DNA from: Palsa-504 sp963795795
GTDB lineage: Bacteria > Actinomycetota > Actinomycetes > Streptosporangiales > Streptosporangiaceae
Reading direction: 5' to 3'
DNA length: 64,000 nt
Assembly: GCA_963795795.1 (NCBI GenBank)
Contig: CAWCJS010000001.1
Coordinates: 124,001 to 188,000 of the forward strand
Both the position numbers and the translations under genes were made by a program. The notes under the pieces were generated by a model. It was given only the letters and a program-made list of their open reading frames with translations. It was not told the origin of the DNA and did no database searches. Positions 55,905 through 64,000 of this stretch are shown in pieces. How positions within the stretch are numbered: position 1 is the stretch's first letter; each line of letters opens with the position of its first letter.

Positions 55905-56471
55905 TCATACGACACGGTAGAGACTCGCTGTCCACTCGGCGATGGTGGTGACCTCGGCCTGGCGCGGGAACACCTTCTCCAGCAGGACCCGGTGCACCTC
56001 GGGGTCGGCGTCGAGGCAGCCGTCCGCCAGGACGGTGAGGCGATAGTCCAGGTCCGCGGCCTGGCGCAGCGTGGAGAGGACCACGCCGCTGGTGGCGATG
56101 CCGGCCAGGACAAGGCTGTCGATGTCGCCCGCCCGGAGCACCATGTCCAGGTCGCTCCCGGCGAACGCGGATACCCGGCGCTTGTTGATGACGACCTCGC
56201 CGGGAGCCGGGGCGACGGCGGGGTGAATGAGCGAGCCGGGATCACCGTCGATGTACCGGCCGGTTCCCCTGATCCCCGCGAAGGTCGGGTTGCGCGGGCC
56301 GACCTCGGGGTAGCCCGGGCGGAACGCGATGGTCACGTACATGACCCGGATACCGGCGCCGCGGGCGGCATCCGCGGCGGTGGCCAGCCGGGGCAGGTAG
56401 CCCACCTCGCCGCGGAAGCGGTCCACGATGCTCTGCTGCACATCCATGATGAGCAACGCTGTCGACGCCAA
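55905..56471 (-). CDS. Isochorismatase/cysteine-hydrolase-fold protein lacking the catalytic Cys
   Basis: 188 residues. Asp (LLIMDVQQS) and Lys (VVINKRRVSAF) of the catalytic triad are present. The nucleophile region reads GIATSGVVLST, where active members have a Cys about one or two residues after TSG, so this protein may not be an enzyme of the usual kind. It sits between the amine oxidase gene (65 bp upstream) and the GyrI-like gene, same strand, likely one operon. Confidence 0.85.
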   Translation of the reverse strand: MASTALLIMDVQQSIVDRFRGEVGYLPRLATAADAARGAGIRVMYVTIAFRPGYPEVGPRNPTFAGIRGTGRYIDGDPGSLIHPAVAPAPGEVVINKRRVSAFAGSDLDMVLRAGDIDSLVLAGIATSGVVLSTLRQAADLDYRLTVLADGCLDADPEVHRVLLEKVFPRQAEVTTIAEWTASLYRVV

Positions 56472-56536
56472 CCTGGCTCACTCCTCTGCTGACCCTCGCC
56501 CCGACCTGCCCGCCTGCCGTCACTGTAACGGAACGG

Positions 56537-58435
56537 TCATTCCGGGCAGTTCGGCGGGACGTCCAGCGCCGGGTTGCGGTCGAAGAAGCCGAACGGCTTG
56601 AGCCAGAACGACACGGCGTCGACCGGCATCACCGGCCAGTCCTCCGGCCGGGTGATGTGGTGGATGCCGAACACGTACCAGAGCACGACGTCGGTGTTCT
56701 CGATCGGCCGGTCCGCCGCCGTCCAAGCTGGCAGCCCAGAATCGCGCGCGCTCAGGTTCGGGAACTCGCCGCACGGCCAGCGCTCGTCCGCCCGGTATGG
56801 CGTGACCCACAGCGTGTGCCCGATGGCCTCGGCCCGCCGGAACGCCGGCGTCGACGGGTCAAGCAGCGGCGGGAACATCCCCGACGGCACCAGCTTGTAC
56901 CCGACCCCCGAGCCCAGCGAGTTGCGCACGTTGTCGTTGACCACCTTCCACCCGCGCTGCGTGCCCCAGTCGTAGTCCTGCTTGCCCTCTGCCTCGGTAC
57001 GCAGCGGCGTACTAGAAACCACCAGCCCCAGCCCGTACGGATCGGCCTCGGAGATCCCGGTGGCCCGCGACTCGGTCGCGTAGACCGTGTTGTCAGGCCC
57101 GTCCACGTCAAGGTCCAGCCGCGCCACGATGAAGTGCTGATGGAACGGCGCGTAGGTCCGCTGGTCAACGACCGTTCCGTTGTCGGCCAAGCCGGAAGCT
57201 CCGACGTGCGAGGTCACCAGGATCCCGGTGGCGCGGACCTCGCACTCGATGTTCCCGTCCTGGTAGAACCGCCAGTACACCAGGTACTCGTAGTTCGCCA
57301 CGGTGACGTGGAAGGAGACCACCAGCCGCCGGGCCCGGCGCACCGCGGCGCCCGCCCGCTCGTCGACGTGCTTCCACAGCACGCCGTTGTCCTCCTCGTG
57401 GACGCAGATCGCGTGCGCGATCGTGCGCGGCTCGCCGCGCGAGTCGTGCACCACCGCGTCCAGGTAGGTGATCTCGCCCAGGCAGTCGCAGCCCAGCTCC
57501 AGCGAGGTGGTCATGAACCCCAGGCCCCACTCGCCGATGTCGAACGCGGTCCGCCGGTAGTGGTCGGGGCTGGGGTCCCGGTACGGCACGAACATCTCCG
57601 CGAACGACATCCGGTGCGCCACCGACCGGAGCCGTCCGGAGTCCATGAACCCCACCTGGTGCAGGACGAGGCCCTCGCGGTGGTTGAACCCCAGCCGCAG
57701 CTGCCAGTTCTGCCAGGAGAGCAGCTGACCGTCCAGCGTGAAGCCGACCCCCTCCGGCTGGCTGACCTGCAGGGGCTTCACCGACGCGCAGCGGCATCCC
57801 GCTCAGCTCGGGCAGGTACTCGCCCCGCACCGTCAGGGTGGTCAAAAGCCGTCGTCACCGGATCCCAGGCTGTCCTCGATCTCCAGCACCGTCATGGTGT
57901 TCAGGTCGATGACCGCGTGCAGCCCGGTCACGTGGTGGGCGTACGGGTTGCCGTGCTCGCTGCCGCGGTACCAGACGTCGGACCAGCCGATCCGCCTGCC
58001 CCAGTAGCGCTCGGGAACCAGCGCCGCACCGTAGGCCCACATGTCGGTCAGCACGAGGGATAGGTCGGTGATCCCGCGCCGCGCCAGCGCCTCGACCATG
58101 GCCGGGTGGGCGCGGAGCACCTGGTCGCACTCGTGCCATTCGTCCACGGTCATGTTCGGGTGCTGGCCCGGCAGGTCCTCCCACGCCGTGACCGCGTCGC
58201 TGGTCAGCGAGACCGAGGCCCGGTAAGCGAGCCCGTCCGAGCGGTCCCAGCACACCACGACCGCCTGTCGGTCGGCTACACCGCTGGCCTCCAGGGCAGG
58301 CAACTCGTCCTTCGGGGGCTCCCTGAGCTCGATCGACGCGAACCGCCAGCCGGCGCCGACCCCGCGATCGCGCCGCAGGATGGCGGCCGCCTGCCGGGTC
58401 TCCTCCGCGGTCAGCGGATCCAGCGGATGTGCCAT
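56537..58435 (-). pseudogene. Copper amine oxidase (primary-amine oxidase), two frameshifts
   Basis: About 632 residues if repaired, normal for the family. Oxidises primary amines to aldehydes with release of NH3 and H2O2. The TPQ-forming Tyr is in TVANYEYLVYW, copper ligands are FHQHF (HxH) and GIHHITRPEDWP, and the N-terminal N2/N3 domains (MAHPLDPLTAEE, GQHPNMTVDEWHECDQVL) are in the upstream frame. The frame changes near 57855 and 57787, leaving about 20 codons in a third frame. ATG 58435 has GGAGGGAC. It is divergent from the decarboxylase gene. Confidence 0.88.
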
Positions 58436-58476
58436 CGTCCCTCCATTCCCACAAGCCCCCATCTTGACACGATCAT

Positions 58477-58489
58477 TTATCCCGAACGA
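58477..58489. repeat. Dispersed repeat core, copy 3
   Basis: The 13-mer TTATCCCGAACGA again, in the divergent spacer between the amine oxidase and decarboxylase genes; the following bases diverge from copies 1 and 2. Confidence 0.6.
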
Positions 58490-58579
58490 TGTCACTGCAT
58501 CCCCCGCGCCCCCTCATCCGGCCCGGTGGCCACCGCCCGGCCCTTGCGGGCCCCACGCCCGGGGCCCTAGGTTGCGCCC

Positions 58580-59942
58580 ATGCACAGTGTGGATGCCACC
58601 ACCGAGGCGATGATCCGGTCGGTCCTCGCGTACGCCGAGAACCGCCTGCGCCTGGACCCCGTTCCCCTGGACAAGGGCTCGCGGGACCCCGCCGAGCTGG
58701 ACGCGCAGTTCCAGGGCCTGCCCGACGCCGAGCCGCACCTCCCCGACCAGGTGCTCGGCGTCTACGCGTCGGTCATCGCGCCCGCGGTGATCTCGGCCGA
58801 CAGCCCGCGCTTCCTCGGCTTCATCCCGGCCGCGCCGACGAAGGCCTCGCTGCTGTTCGACATGCTCGTCTCCTGCGCCTCGATCCAGGGCATCTCCTGG
58901 CTGGAGGCGGCCGGCGCGATCCACGCCGAGAACAAGGTGCTGCGGCTGATCGCCGACCGCGCGGGGATGCCGGCCACGGCGGGCGGCTGCTTCGTCTCCG
59001 GCGGGTCGGCCGGGAACCTGTCCGCCCTGGTCGTGGCCCGCGAGGTGGCCAAGCGCAAGGCCGGGCCGTCCGCGCTCGGCCGGCGCTGGCGGGTGGCGGT
59101 CGGCGAGGACGCCCATTCCTCCATCATCAACACGATGCGGATCTGCGAGATGGACGCCCTGATCGTCCCCTCCGCCGATCACCGGCTGACCGGCGCGGGC
59201 CTGCGGGCCGCGATCGAGGCGGACGGCGACCCCGCCTCGCTGGCCGCGATCGTGGCGACGTCGGGGACCACGAACGCCGGCATCATCGACGACCTGGCCG
59301 GCGTGGCCGCCGTCGCGCACGAGTATCGGCCTGTGGTTCCACGTGGACGGCGCCTACGGCGGCGCGGGCCTGTTCGCGCCGAGCATCCGGCACAGGTACG
59401 ACGGCATCGAGCACGCCGACTCGTTCATCGTCGACCCGCACAAGTGGCTGTTCTCCCCGTTCGACTGCGCGGCCCTGCTGTACCGGAACCCGTCGGTGGC
59501 CAGATCCGTGCACAAGCAGGACGCCTCCTACCTCGACGTCATCCACGACACGCCGGGGGAGTGGAACCCGACCGACTACGCCTACCACCTGACCAGGCGC
59601 GCCCGGGGCCTGCCGCTGTGGTTCTCCCTGTCGGTCTACGGAGTCGACGCGTACAGCGAGGCCATCGAGGTGGCCATCGACCTGGCCCGCCAGACCGCGG
59701 CGGAAATCAAGGCCACCGACCACCTGGAGCTGATCCGCGAACCCGAGCTAGGTGTGGTCCTGTTCCGCCGGCTCGGCTGGGACGCCGCGCAGTACACCGC
59801 GTGGGCCGACCAGCTACTCCAGGACCAGGTGGCCTTCATCCCCCCGTCCGCCTGGGAAGGCGAGACGGTCGCCAGGTTCGCCTTCCTCCACCCGCACACC
59901 TCGATGGACCTAGTCCGGGAGATCCTCGACCGGATGGCCTAG
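58580..59942 (+). pseudogene. PLP-dependent group II amino-acid decarboxylase, one frameshift
   Basis: Aromatic-L-amino-acid/glutamate decarboxylase family. The first part carries FVSGGSAGNLSAL, the His stacking region GEDAHSSI and IVATSGTTNAGIIDDL; after a change near 59325 the other frame gives LWFHVDGAYGGAG, PLP lysine DPHKWLFSPFD and a conserved C-terminus to 59942. Substrate uncertain. It would produce primary amines, the substrates of the divergent copper amine oxidase. ATG 58580. Confidence 0.88.
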
Positions 59943-59962
59943 CTCGCCCGGTAGGGCGTTTT

Positions 59963-60017
59963 CATGATCGCGAAGACTTGTACCCCCGTTTCGGGGCTAA
60001 AAGTCTTCGTGATCATG
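59963..60017. terminator. Bidirectional terminator hairpin
   Basis: A 55-nt structure between convergent genes: CATGATC + CGAAGACTT pairs with AAGTCTTCG + GATCATG, and an inner CCCCG-TTT-CGGGG hairpin sits in the loop. It serves the decarboxylase (ends 59942) and TetR (ends 60059) genes. Confidence 0.8.
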
Positions 60018-60058
60018 GTCGGTGTCTGGCTCCTCCACCTACCCGATGGCCTGGTCCG

Positions 60059-60820
60059 TCAGCCGAACAGGCGCTGTAGCAGCTCGTCGATGGTGTCGGC
60101 GCCGGCCTGCATGGCTGCTTCCTGGTCGTCGGACCTGGCCACCAGCAGGGCGACCTCGTTGACCGCCGCCAGCAGCACGTGAGCGAGCGTGTCGACTAGC
60201 TCGGGCCGCGTTTTCCCCTCGTCCGCGATGCTCTGGAGCACGGACCTGAGCAGGCCAAGGGCAAAGTCCTCATCCATCGACCGCCATCGTTCCCAACCGA
60301 ACACGCGCGGCGCGTCGATGAACACGATCTGCCGCACCACCGGATCTCCGGCCAGCCGGATCGTGGTCAGGAACCCGGCCCGCAGCGCGGCCACGGGCCC
60401 GTCGGCCCGGCTCGCGGCGGCGAGCGTCTGCGCCCCGAGGCTGGTGTCGATCTCGATGACCACCGCCTCGAAGAGGGCCTCCTTGCTGGGAAAGTGGTGA
60501 TAGAGCGACCCCCGGCTAACCCCCGCCTCCCGGAGCACCGCCTCGATCGAGGTGTCGTCGTAGCCGCGTTCGGCGAACATGCGGGTCGCGACCACGATCA
60601 GCTGCCCCCGCGTCGCCTCCCCCCGGGCGACGTTCCTGTTCACCCGCTCCCCGGGATTGGCCCGCTCCTCCGCTCGAGCCTGCCGTACGACATCGCGCCA
60701 GTCCACGGTCGATCCCTCCGGCTGCCCCGTCTCGCCCCGCCTGCCCGTCGCCTCCGTCCTGCCCGTCGCCTCCGGCTGGCTCGCCGCGTCCCCCCCGCCA
60801 GTGGTCCCAGGTAGGTCCAT
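60059..60820 (-). CDS. TetR-family transcriptional regulator
   Basis: 253 residues. An N-terminal Gly/Thr/Gln-rich extension of about 70 residues has a repeated GR-TEATGR type unit. The helix-turn-helix is IEAVLREAGVSRGSLYHHFPSKEALFEAVV. The C-terminal ligand domain is helical, ending LLQRLFG. It is divergent from the hydrolase gene with two palindromic operators in the 112-bp spacer, so it likely represses both itself and the hydrolase. Confidence 0.92.
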   Translation of the reverse strand: MDLPGTTGGGDAASQPEATGRTEATGRRGETGQPEGSTVDWRDVVRQARAEERANPGERVNRNVARGEATRGQLIVVATRMFAERGYDDTSIEAVLREAGVSRGSLYHHFPSKEALFEAVVIEIDTSLGAQTLAAASRADGPVAALRAGFLTTIRLAGDPVVRQIVFIDAPRVFGWERWRSMDEDFALGLLRSVLQSIADEGKTRPELVDTLAHVLLAAVNEVALLVARSDDQEAAMQAGADTIDELLQRLFG

Positions 60821-60848
60821 CTCGGCTCCTCGTCAGGGTCTGAAACAC

Positions 60849-60897
60849 TTGACAGACCGACTGTCGGTCTATTTAAACTAGACCGACAGTCGGTCTA
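60849..60897. promoter_or_regulatory. Twin TetR operators overlapping the hydrolase promoter
   Basis: Two perfect palindromes: AGACCGAC-T-GTCGGTCT (60854-60870) and TAGACCGAC-A-GTCGGTCTA (60879-60897), separated by eight bases. A -35 TTGACA (60849-60854) and a -10-like TTTAAA (60872-60877, 17-base spacing) are intermixed, so binding would occlude RNA polymerase. Confidence 0.85.
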
Positions 60898-60932
60898 GTA
60901 ACGATAACGCCTCTACTAGGAAGGCGAGCGTA

Positions 60933-61814
60933 ATGCAGCTATCCGAACTCAACGCCCATCGGCATACCGCCGCGACCCGTTCCGGCGAGATCAGCTACCT
61001 CGACATCGGCGCCGGGCCGGTGGCGCTGTTCGTGCACGGCATCGCGAGCAACGCCTACCTGTGGCGCCACGTCATCGGCGCCGTGGCCGCGCACCGCCGG
61101 TGCATCGCCCCCGACCTCCCGCTGCACGGCCAGAGCCCGGTGGGCGCCGGCCAGGACCTGTCGCTGGCTGCCTTGGCGGCGGGGCTTGAGGACTTCTGCG
61201 AGGCGCTCGGGCTCACCGGCATCGACCTCGTCGCCAACGACACGGGCGGAGCCATCGCCCAGATCTTCGCGGCCCGCCAACCGGGGCGGCTGGCCACGTT
61301 CACCTTGACCAACTGCGACACCCAGAACGACATGCCGCCCGACGCCTTCAAGCCGATGATCGAGCTCGCCGCCGCCGGCCAGCTCGCGCCGACCGCCGTC
61401 GCGATGATCGCTAACCCAGAAGTCGCCGCGAAGATCTCGTTCGAGTCGGTGTACGAGCACCTGGACCGGATGGACCGGGAGGTGATCCGCTCCTACCTGG
61501 AGCCGTGTTTCGGCACCCTGGAGCGGGCCCGCCAGTTCGAGCGGCTGCTGACCTCTCTCGACGCCGGTGACCTTCGCGCGGTCGAGCCGCAGCTCAAGGA
61601 GCTCACCGTGCCCACCCTCATGGTGTGGGGGACGGGGGACACGTTCTTCGACGTCTCCACGGCCTACTGGCTGCGCGACACCATCCCCGGCGCGACCGGG
61701 GTGATCACGATCGACGGGGCCAGGCTGTTCTTCCCTGAGGAACGTCCCATGGACCTGGTGCCGCACCTGGAGCGGCACTGGGCCGCCGCCACGGCCGCCC
61801 TGCCTGATGCGTAA
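60933..61814 (+). CDS. Alpha/beta hydrolase of haloalkane-dehalogenase-like type
   Basis: 293 residues. Oxyanion HGIASN, nucleophile elbow VANDTGG with Asp as nucleophile (as in haloalkane dehalogenases/epoxide hydrolases) and acid region WGTGDTFFDV. The region where the catalytic His normally stands reads GARLFFPEERP, with Leu instead, so classical activity is uncertain. GAAGG ribosome site before ATG 60933. Expression is probably controlled by the divergent TetR protein. Confidence 0.87.
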   Translation: MQLSELNAHRHTAATRSGEISYLDIGAGPVALFVHGIASNAYLWRHVIGAVAAHRRCIAPDLPLHGQSPVGAGQDLSLAALAAGLEDFCEALGLTGIDLVANDTGGAIAQIFAARQPGRLATFTLTNCDTQNDMPPDAFKPMIELAAAGQLAPTAVAMIANPEVAAKISFESVYEHLDRMDREVIRSYLEPCFGTLERARQFERLLTSLDAGDLRAVEPQLKELTVPTLMVWGTGDTFFDVSTAYWLRDTIPGATGVITIDGARLFFPEERPMDLVPHLERHWAAATAALPDA

Positions 61815-61897
61815 AGGAAAAGGCCCTGCTGACTCCGGCTGTTCTTGAGCAGCCGGATGAGATCCGGTCCTGAGCCTGAGGCGGCTACGCTCGCGTC

Positions 61898-62326
61898 GTG
61901 CCTGTTACCTGGGAGCCCGCCGCGGCGGGGGTCTTGCGCCTGCCCTCGGGTCGGCTTATCCGGGGCAGGGGACTGAGCCGACCGCTTCCCGAGGGCCCCG
62001 AGCCCACCTTCGCGCTGTACCTGCTGGGCCACGAACCGCCGCCCGTCACCTGGGAATGCCGGTGGCTGCGCTGGCCCGACTTCGGGCTGCCCGCCGACCG
62101 CGCGGCCACCGCCGACGCGCTGCGCGAGGCATGGGCGCGCGCCGAAGCCGAGCGCGTCGAAGTCGCCTGCGCCGGCGGCCACGGCCGGACCGGCACGGCC
62201 CTGGCCTGTCTGGCCGTGCTGGACGGGATACCCAGCCGCCACGCCGTCGCCTACGTCCGGGAGCACTACCGTCTGCGCGCCGTCGAGACCCCTGGGCAAC
62301 GCCGTTTCGTCTACCGGTTCTGCTAG
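61898..62326 (+). CDS. Protein-tyrosine-phosphatase-fold protein
   Basis: 142 residues. The CX5R signature is CAGGHGRTG (Cys about residue 87), preceded by WPDFGLPAD (general-acid loop) and followed by ALACLAVLDGI. A compact dual-specificity-like phosphatase; substrate unknown. ATG or GTG near 61898 (GTG used). Confidence 0.85.
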   Translation: MPVTWEPAAAGVLRLPSGRLIRGRGLSRPLPEGPEPTFALYLLGHEPPPVTWECRWLRWPDFGLPADRAATADALREAWARAEAERVEVACAGGHGRTGTALACLAVLDGIPSRHAVAYVREHYRLRAVETPGQRRFVYRFC

Positions 62327-62466
62327 CGCGGCCGTGCGCCCCGCCGACGGCGAGCTCACCCAGCAGCGCCTCCGTGACCTTAGCCCGTTCGAGTGACTGA
62401 GCCCAGGTTTCCATTCTATTCGATTATATGTTTCAATAGGAGCATGGCCCGGATAAGGGAGACGCC

Positions 62467-63366
62467 ATGCTCACAACCGCAACCGCAACCGTAACCGCGA
62501 CCGTCGGCCACCCCGCGGTCGCCGCCCTGCTCGGACTCGGGGCTGCCGCGCTCGCCGCCGTCGTGGTGGCCATGGCCTGGAACGTGCACGTCCGCCAGAT
62601 CCGGCTCGCCGAGCTCCTGGCGCGCCGTCAGGTCATGGCCACGGCGGAGGAGACCGCCGAGACGCCCGTCGAGGCGGCTGCTCCCGCGGCGGTCAACGGC
62701 GGCAGTCACGGAAACAGCGGCAGTCACGGAAACGGCGGTGGTAACGGGAACGGCGGTGGTTCCGGGAACGGCGGCGGTTACGGGAACGGCGGTGGTCACG
62801 GGAACGGCGCCGTCCCGGAGGCCAGGGGAGCCACCCGCACCAGGCCAGCGCAGCTGGTCATCGACGGCCCGGACACCGTGGTCGCCGGCGAGCAGGTCCG
62901 CTACAGCGTCCGGCCGTCGGGCAACGGGAAGGTCGTGACGTGGGCGGCGGGCGGCGGCTCGGTGTTCCAGTCACCCGACCCGGCCCACCCCGACCAGCTG
63001 CTCCTGATCGCCGACCGGCCGGGCAACCTCATGATCACCGCGCGGGTCCGCGAGGGCCTGACCGAGCGCCGCGAGACGAAGTCCATTACCGCCGTGCCGG
63101 ACGGTGCGGATGCTCCGTCGCCGTTCACACCGCGGGTCTTCCTGCACGCGTGGGGTCTGGTCGTGGTCGCCGTGGCGATCGTCGGATTCGCCGCTGCCCT
63201 CGTGGCCCTGGGCAACCTCGCCGCCTCCGACTTCATCGCCCTGGTCGCCCCGCTCGGTGCGTTGCTGGCCGTGCTCATGGTGGCCATCCCCAGGACCGAC
63301 GGCGACCCGGGCCGTCAGCCCGACAGCGGGAGGGACCCGGCCCGGCCCAGGCTATGGCGTCGGTAA
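62467..63366 (+). CDS. Membrane protein with Gly/Asn-rich repeats
   Basis: 299 residues. N-terminal transmembrane helix (about 15-37), a Gly-Asn-Ser-His repeat region (about 77-116) of 18-bp units, an Ig-like beta domain (QLVIDGPDTVVAGEQVRYSVRPSG, then LLLIADRPGNLMITARV) and two C-terminal helices (WGLVVVAVAIVGFAAALVAL and FIALVAPLGALLAVLMVAI). No enzyme motif. Confidence 0.72.
   Translation: MLTTATATVTATVGHPAVAALLGLGAAALAAVVVAMAWNVHVRQIRLAELLARRQVMATAEETAETPVEAAAPAAVNGGSHGNSGSHGNGGGNGNGGGSGNGGGYGNGGGHGNGAVPEARGATRTRPAQLVIDGPDTVVAGEQVRYSVRPSGNGKVVTWAAGGGSVFQSPDPAHPDQLLLIADRPGNLMITARVREGLTERRETKSITAVPDGADAPSPFTPRVFLHAWGLVVVAVAIVGFAAALVALGNLAASDFIALVAPLGALLAVLMVAIPRTDGDPGRQPDSGRDPARPRLWRR
62698..62808. 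repeat. 18-bp tandem repeat within a gene
   Basis: About six copies of units like GGCGGTGGTNACGGGAAC encode GGGxGN repeats in the preceding membrane protein. Confidence 0.7.
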
Positions 63367-63402
63367 AATCACCGCGCCGACCTCGAGGCGGCCCTGGGCC
63401 AG

Positions 63403-64000
63403 TCAGGCGGGTAGGGACCGGGGGAGCCCGAAGCGGGCGAGCACGCTGTTGTCGAAGCGGTCGATCCTGCTGATCCGCTCTCCGTCCAGGGTGATCACGA
63501 TCATCCCGTTCGCGTGCAGGACCGGGGCGTGCGGGTCGAACGCGTATATGCCGAACGCCGGCTGGCCATTCGCCCGCGTAGCGACGAGCCGGTAGCGGCG
63601 GCCCAAGGCGAAGACCAGGGTGAAGAATTGCGCGCAGAGTTCGTGGCCCTGGTACTGCAGCGGCACCGGCGGCATGGTCAGCCAGGCGTCGTCGGTAAGC
63701 AGAGCGACGATGCCGTCCACGTCCGCGGCCTCGAACGCTTGGGTGAGCCGGTCGACGAGTTCGGCCTCGGCGCGGGAGTGCGGGAGCGGCGGCTCCTGCC
63801 CGGGTGGCGGCAGGTGGCGCGCGAGGGTGGCGCGGGCCCGCTTGAGGGCGCTTTCCACCGACTGCTCGCTGGTCGCCAGGATGTCCGCCGCCTCACTGGC
63901 GCGGAAGTCCAGCACGTCGCGCAGGATCAGCGCGGCCCGCTGCCGGGGCGGCAGGAGCTGCAGCGCGGTCACGAACGCCAGCGAGATCGCCTCCCTGGCC
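63403..64000 (-). CDS. ECF-type RNA polymerase sigma factor with SnoaL-like C-terminal domain (partial)
   Basis: The N-terminus (region 2) lies beyond the right edge. Visible: region 4 (LQLLPPRQRAALILRDVLDFRASEAADILATSEQSVESALKRARATL) and a C-terminal SnoaL-like domain (VDRLTQAFEAADVDGIVALLTDDAWLTMPP...RISRIDRFDNS). Such C-terminal extensions modulate activity in some ECF groups (for example SigJ-like/ECF41 or ECF56). The partner gene is not in view. Confidence 0.85.
   Translation of the reverse strand, partial: AREAISLAFVTALQLLPPRQRAALILRDVLDFRASEAADILATSEQSVESALKRARATLARHLPPPGQEPPLPHSRAEAELVDRLTQAFEAADVDGIVALLTDDAWLTMPPVPLQYQGHELCAQFFTLVFALGRRYRLVATRANGQPAFGIYAFDPHAPVLHANGMIVITLDGERISRIDRFDNSVLARFGLPRSLPA

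Noticed and set aside
1..64000. tRNA, rRNA or biosynthetic mega-enzyme clusters
   Set aside because: No cloverleaf with conserved arms, rRNA segment, or PKS/NRPS modules were recognised by reading; a tRNAscan or antiSMASH run would be decisive.

Overview
The window is GC-rich DNA from an actinomycete. GTG starts are frequent, Ser/Thr kinases, LuxR/NB-ARC regulators and TetR/DeoR/HxlR switches are abundant, and the housekeeping block is DUF3046 - recA - recX - ribonuclease Y - miaB, an order familiar from filamentous actinobacteria of the Streptosporangiales/Frankia type. The recA promoter carries an actinobacterial LexA box. The exact genus cannot be read from the sequence. No rRNA, tRNA, CRISPR array or transposase was recognised.

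Layout. 0-8 kb: a membrane-lipid block with a patatin phospholipase carrying a cyclic-nucleotide-binding domain, a type II phosphatidylserine decarboxylase, an ADP/ATP-translocase-like carrier that also ends in a cyclic-nucleotide-binding domain, a fatty acid desaturase, a 1-acylglycerol-phosphate acyltransferase and a diacylglycerol-kinase-type lipid kinase. 8-12.7 kb: a large helical-repeat protein, a small membrane protein and a membrane Ser/Thr kinase with an altered catalytic loop. 12.7-17.6 kb: the giant helicase Lhr. 17.9-20.9 kb: amino-sugar catabolism (DeoR regulator, SIS isomerase/deaminase, NagA). 20.9-33.4 kb: septum-formation-type protein, DUF3046, a PPOX-fold protein, recA-recX, rny, a kinase-WD40 fusion, an S9 peptidase and miaB. 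33.4-51 kb: accessory genes (LuxR regulator, GNAT/HxlR divergent pair, XRE regulator with an AT-rich operator cluster, serine hydrolase, amidase, aldolase, class IV aminotransferase, two VOC proteins, an APH(6)/Hur kinase, a 13E12-like DUF222/HNH gene abutting a truncated racemase, DUF1905, EamA transporter). 51-60 kb: a second LuxR/NB-ARC regulator, an FAD monooxygenase and an amine module (copper amine oxidase, cysteine-hydrolase-like protein, GyrI-like protein, divergent from a PLP decarboxylase). 60-64 kb: TetR regulator with twin palindromic operators facing an alpha/beta hydrolase, a tyrosine-phosphatase-like protein, a Gly-rich membrane protein and the end of a sigma factor gene.

Reading caution: at least twelve genes, including housekeeping rny and nagA, contain one or more frame changes while both flanking parts stay conserved and in good codon use. 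Indel errors in GC-rich runs of the assembly are the simplest explanation, although real pseudogenes cannot be excluded. Such genes are listed over their full reconstructed span with the approximate frameshift point.

Most distinctive signals: the cyclic-nucleotide-linked lipid block, a dispersed 23-bp intergenic repeat, the AT-rich operator cluster in front of the XRE gene, the nested hairpins upstream of rny, and three enzyme-fold proteins with altered catalytic residues.
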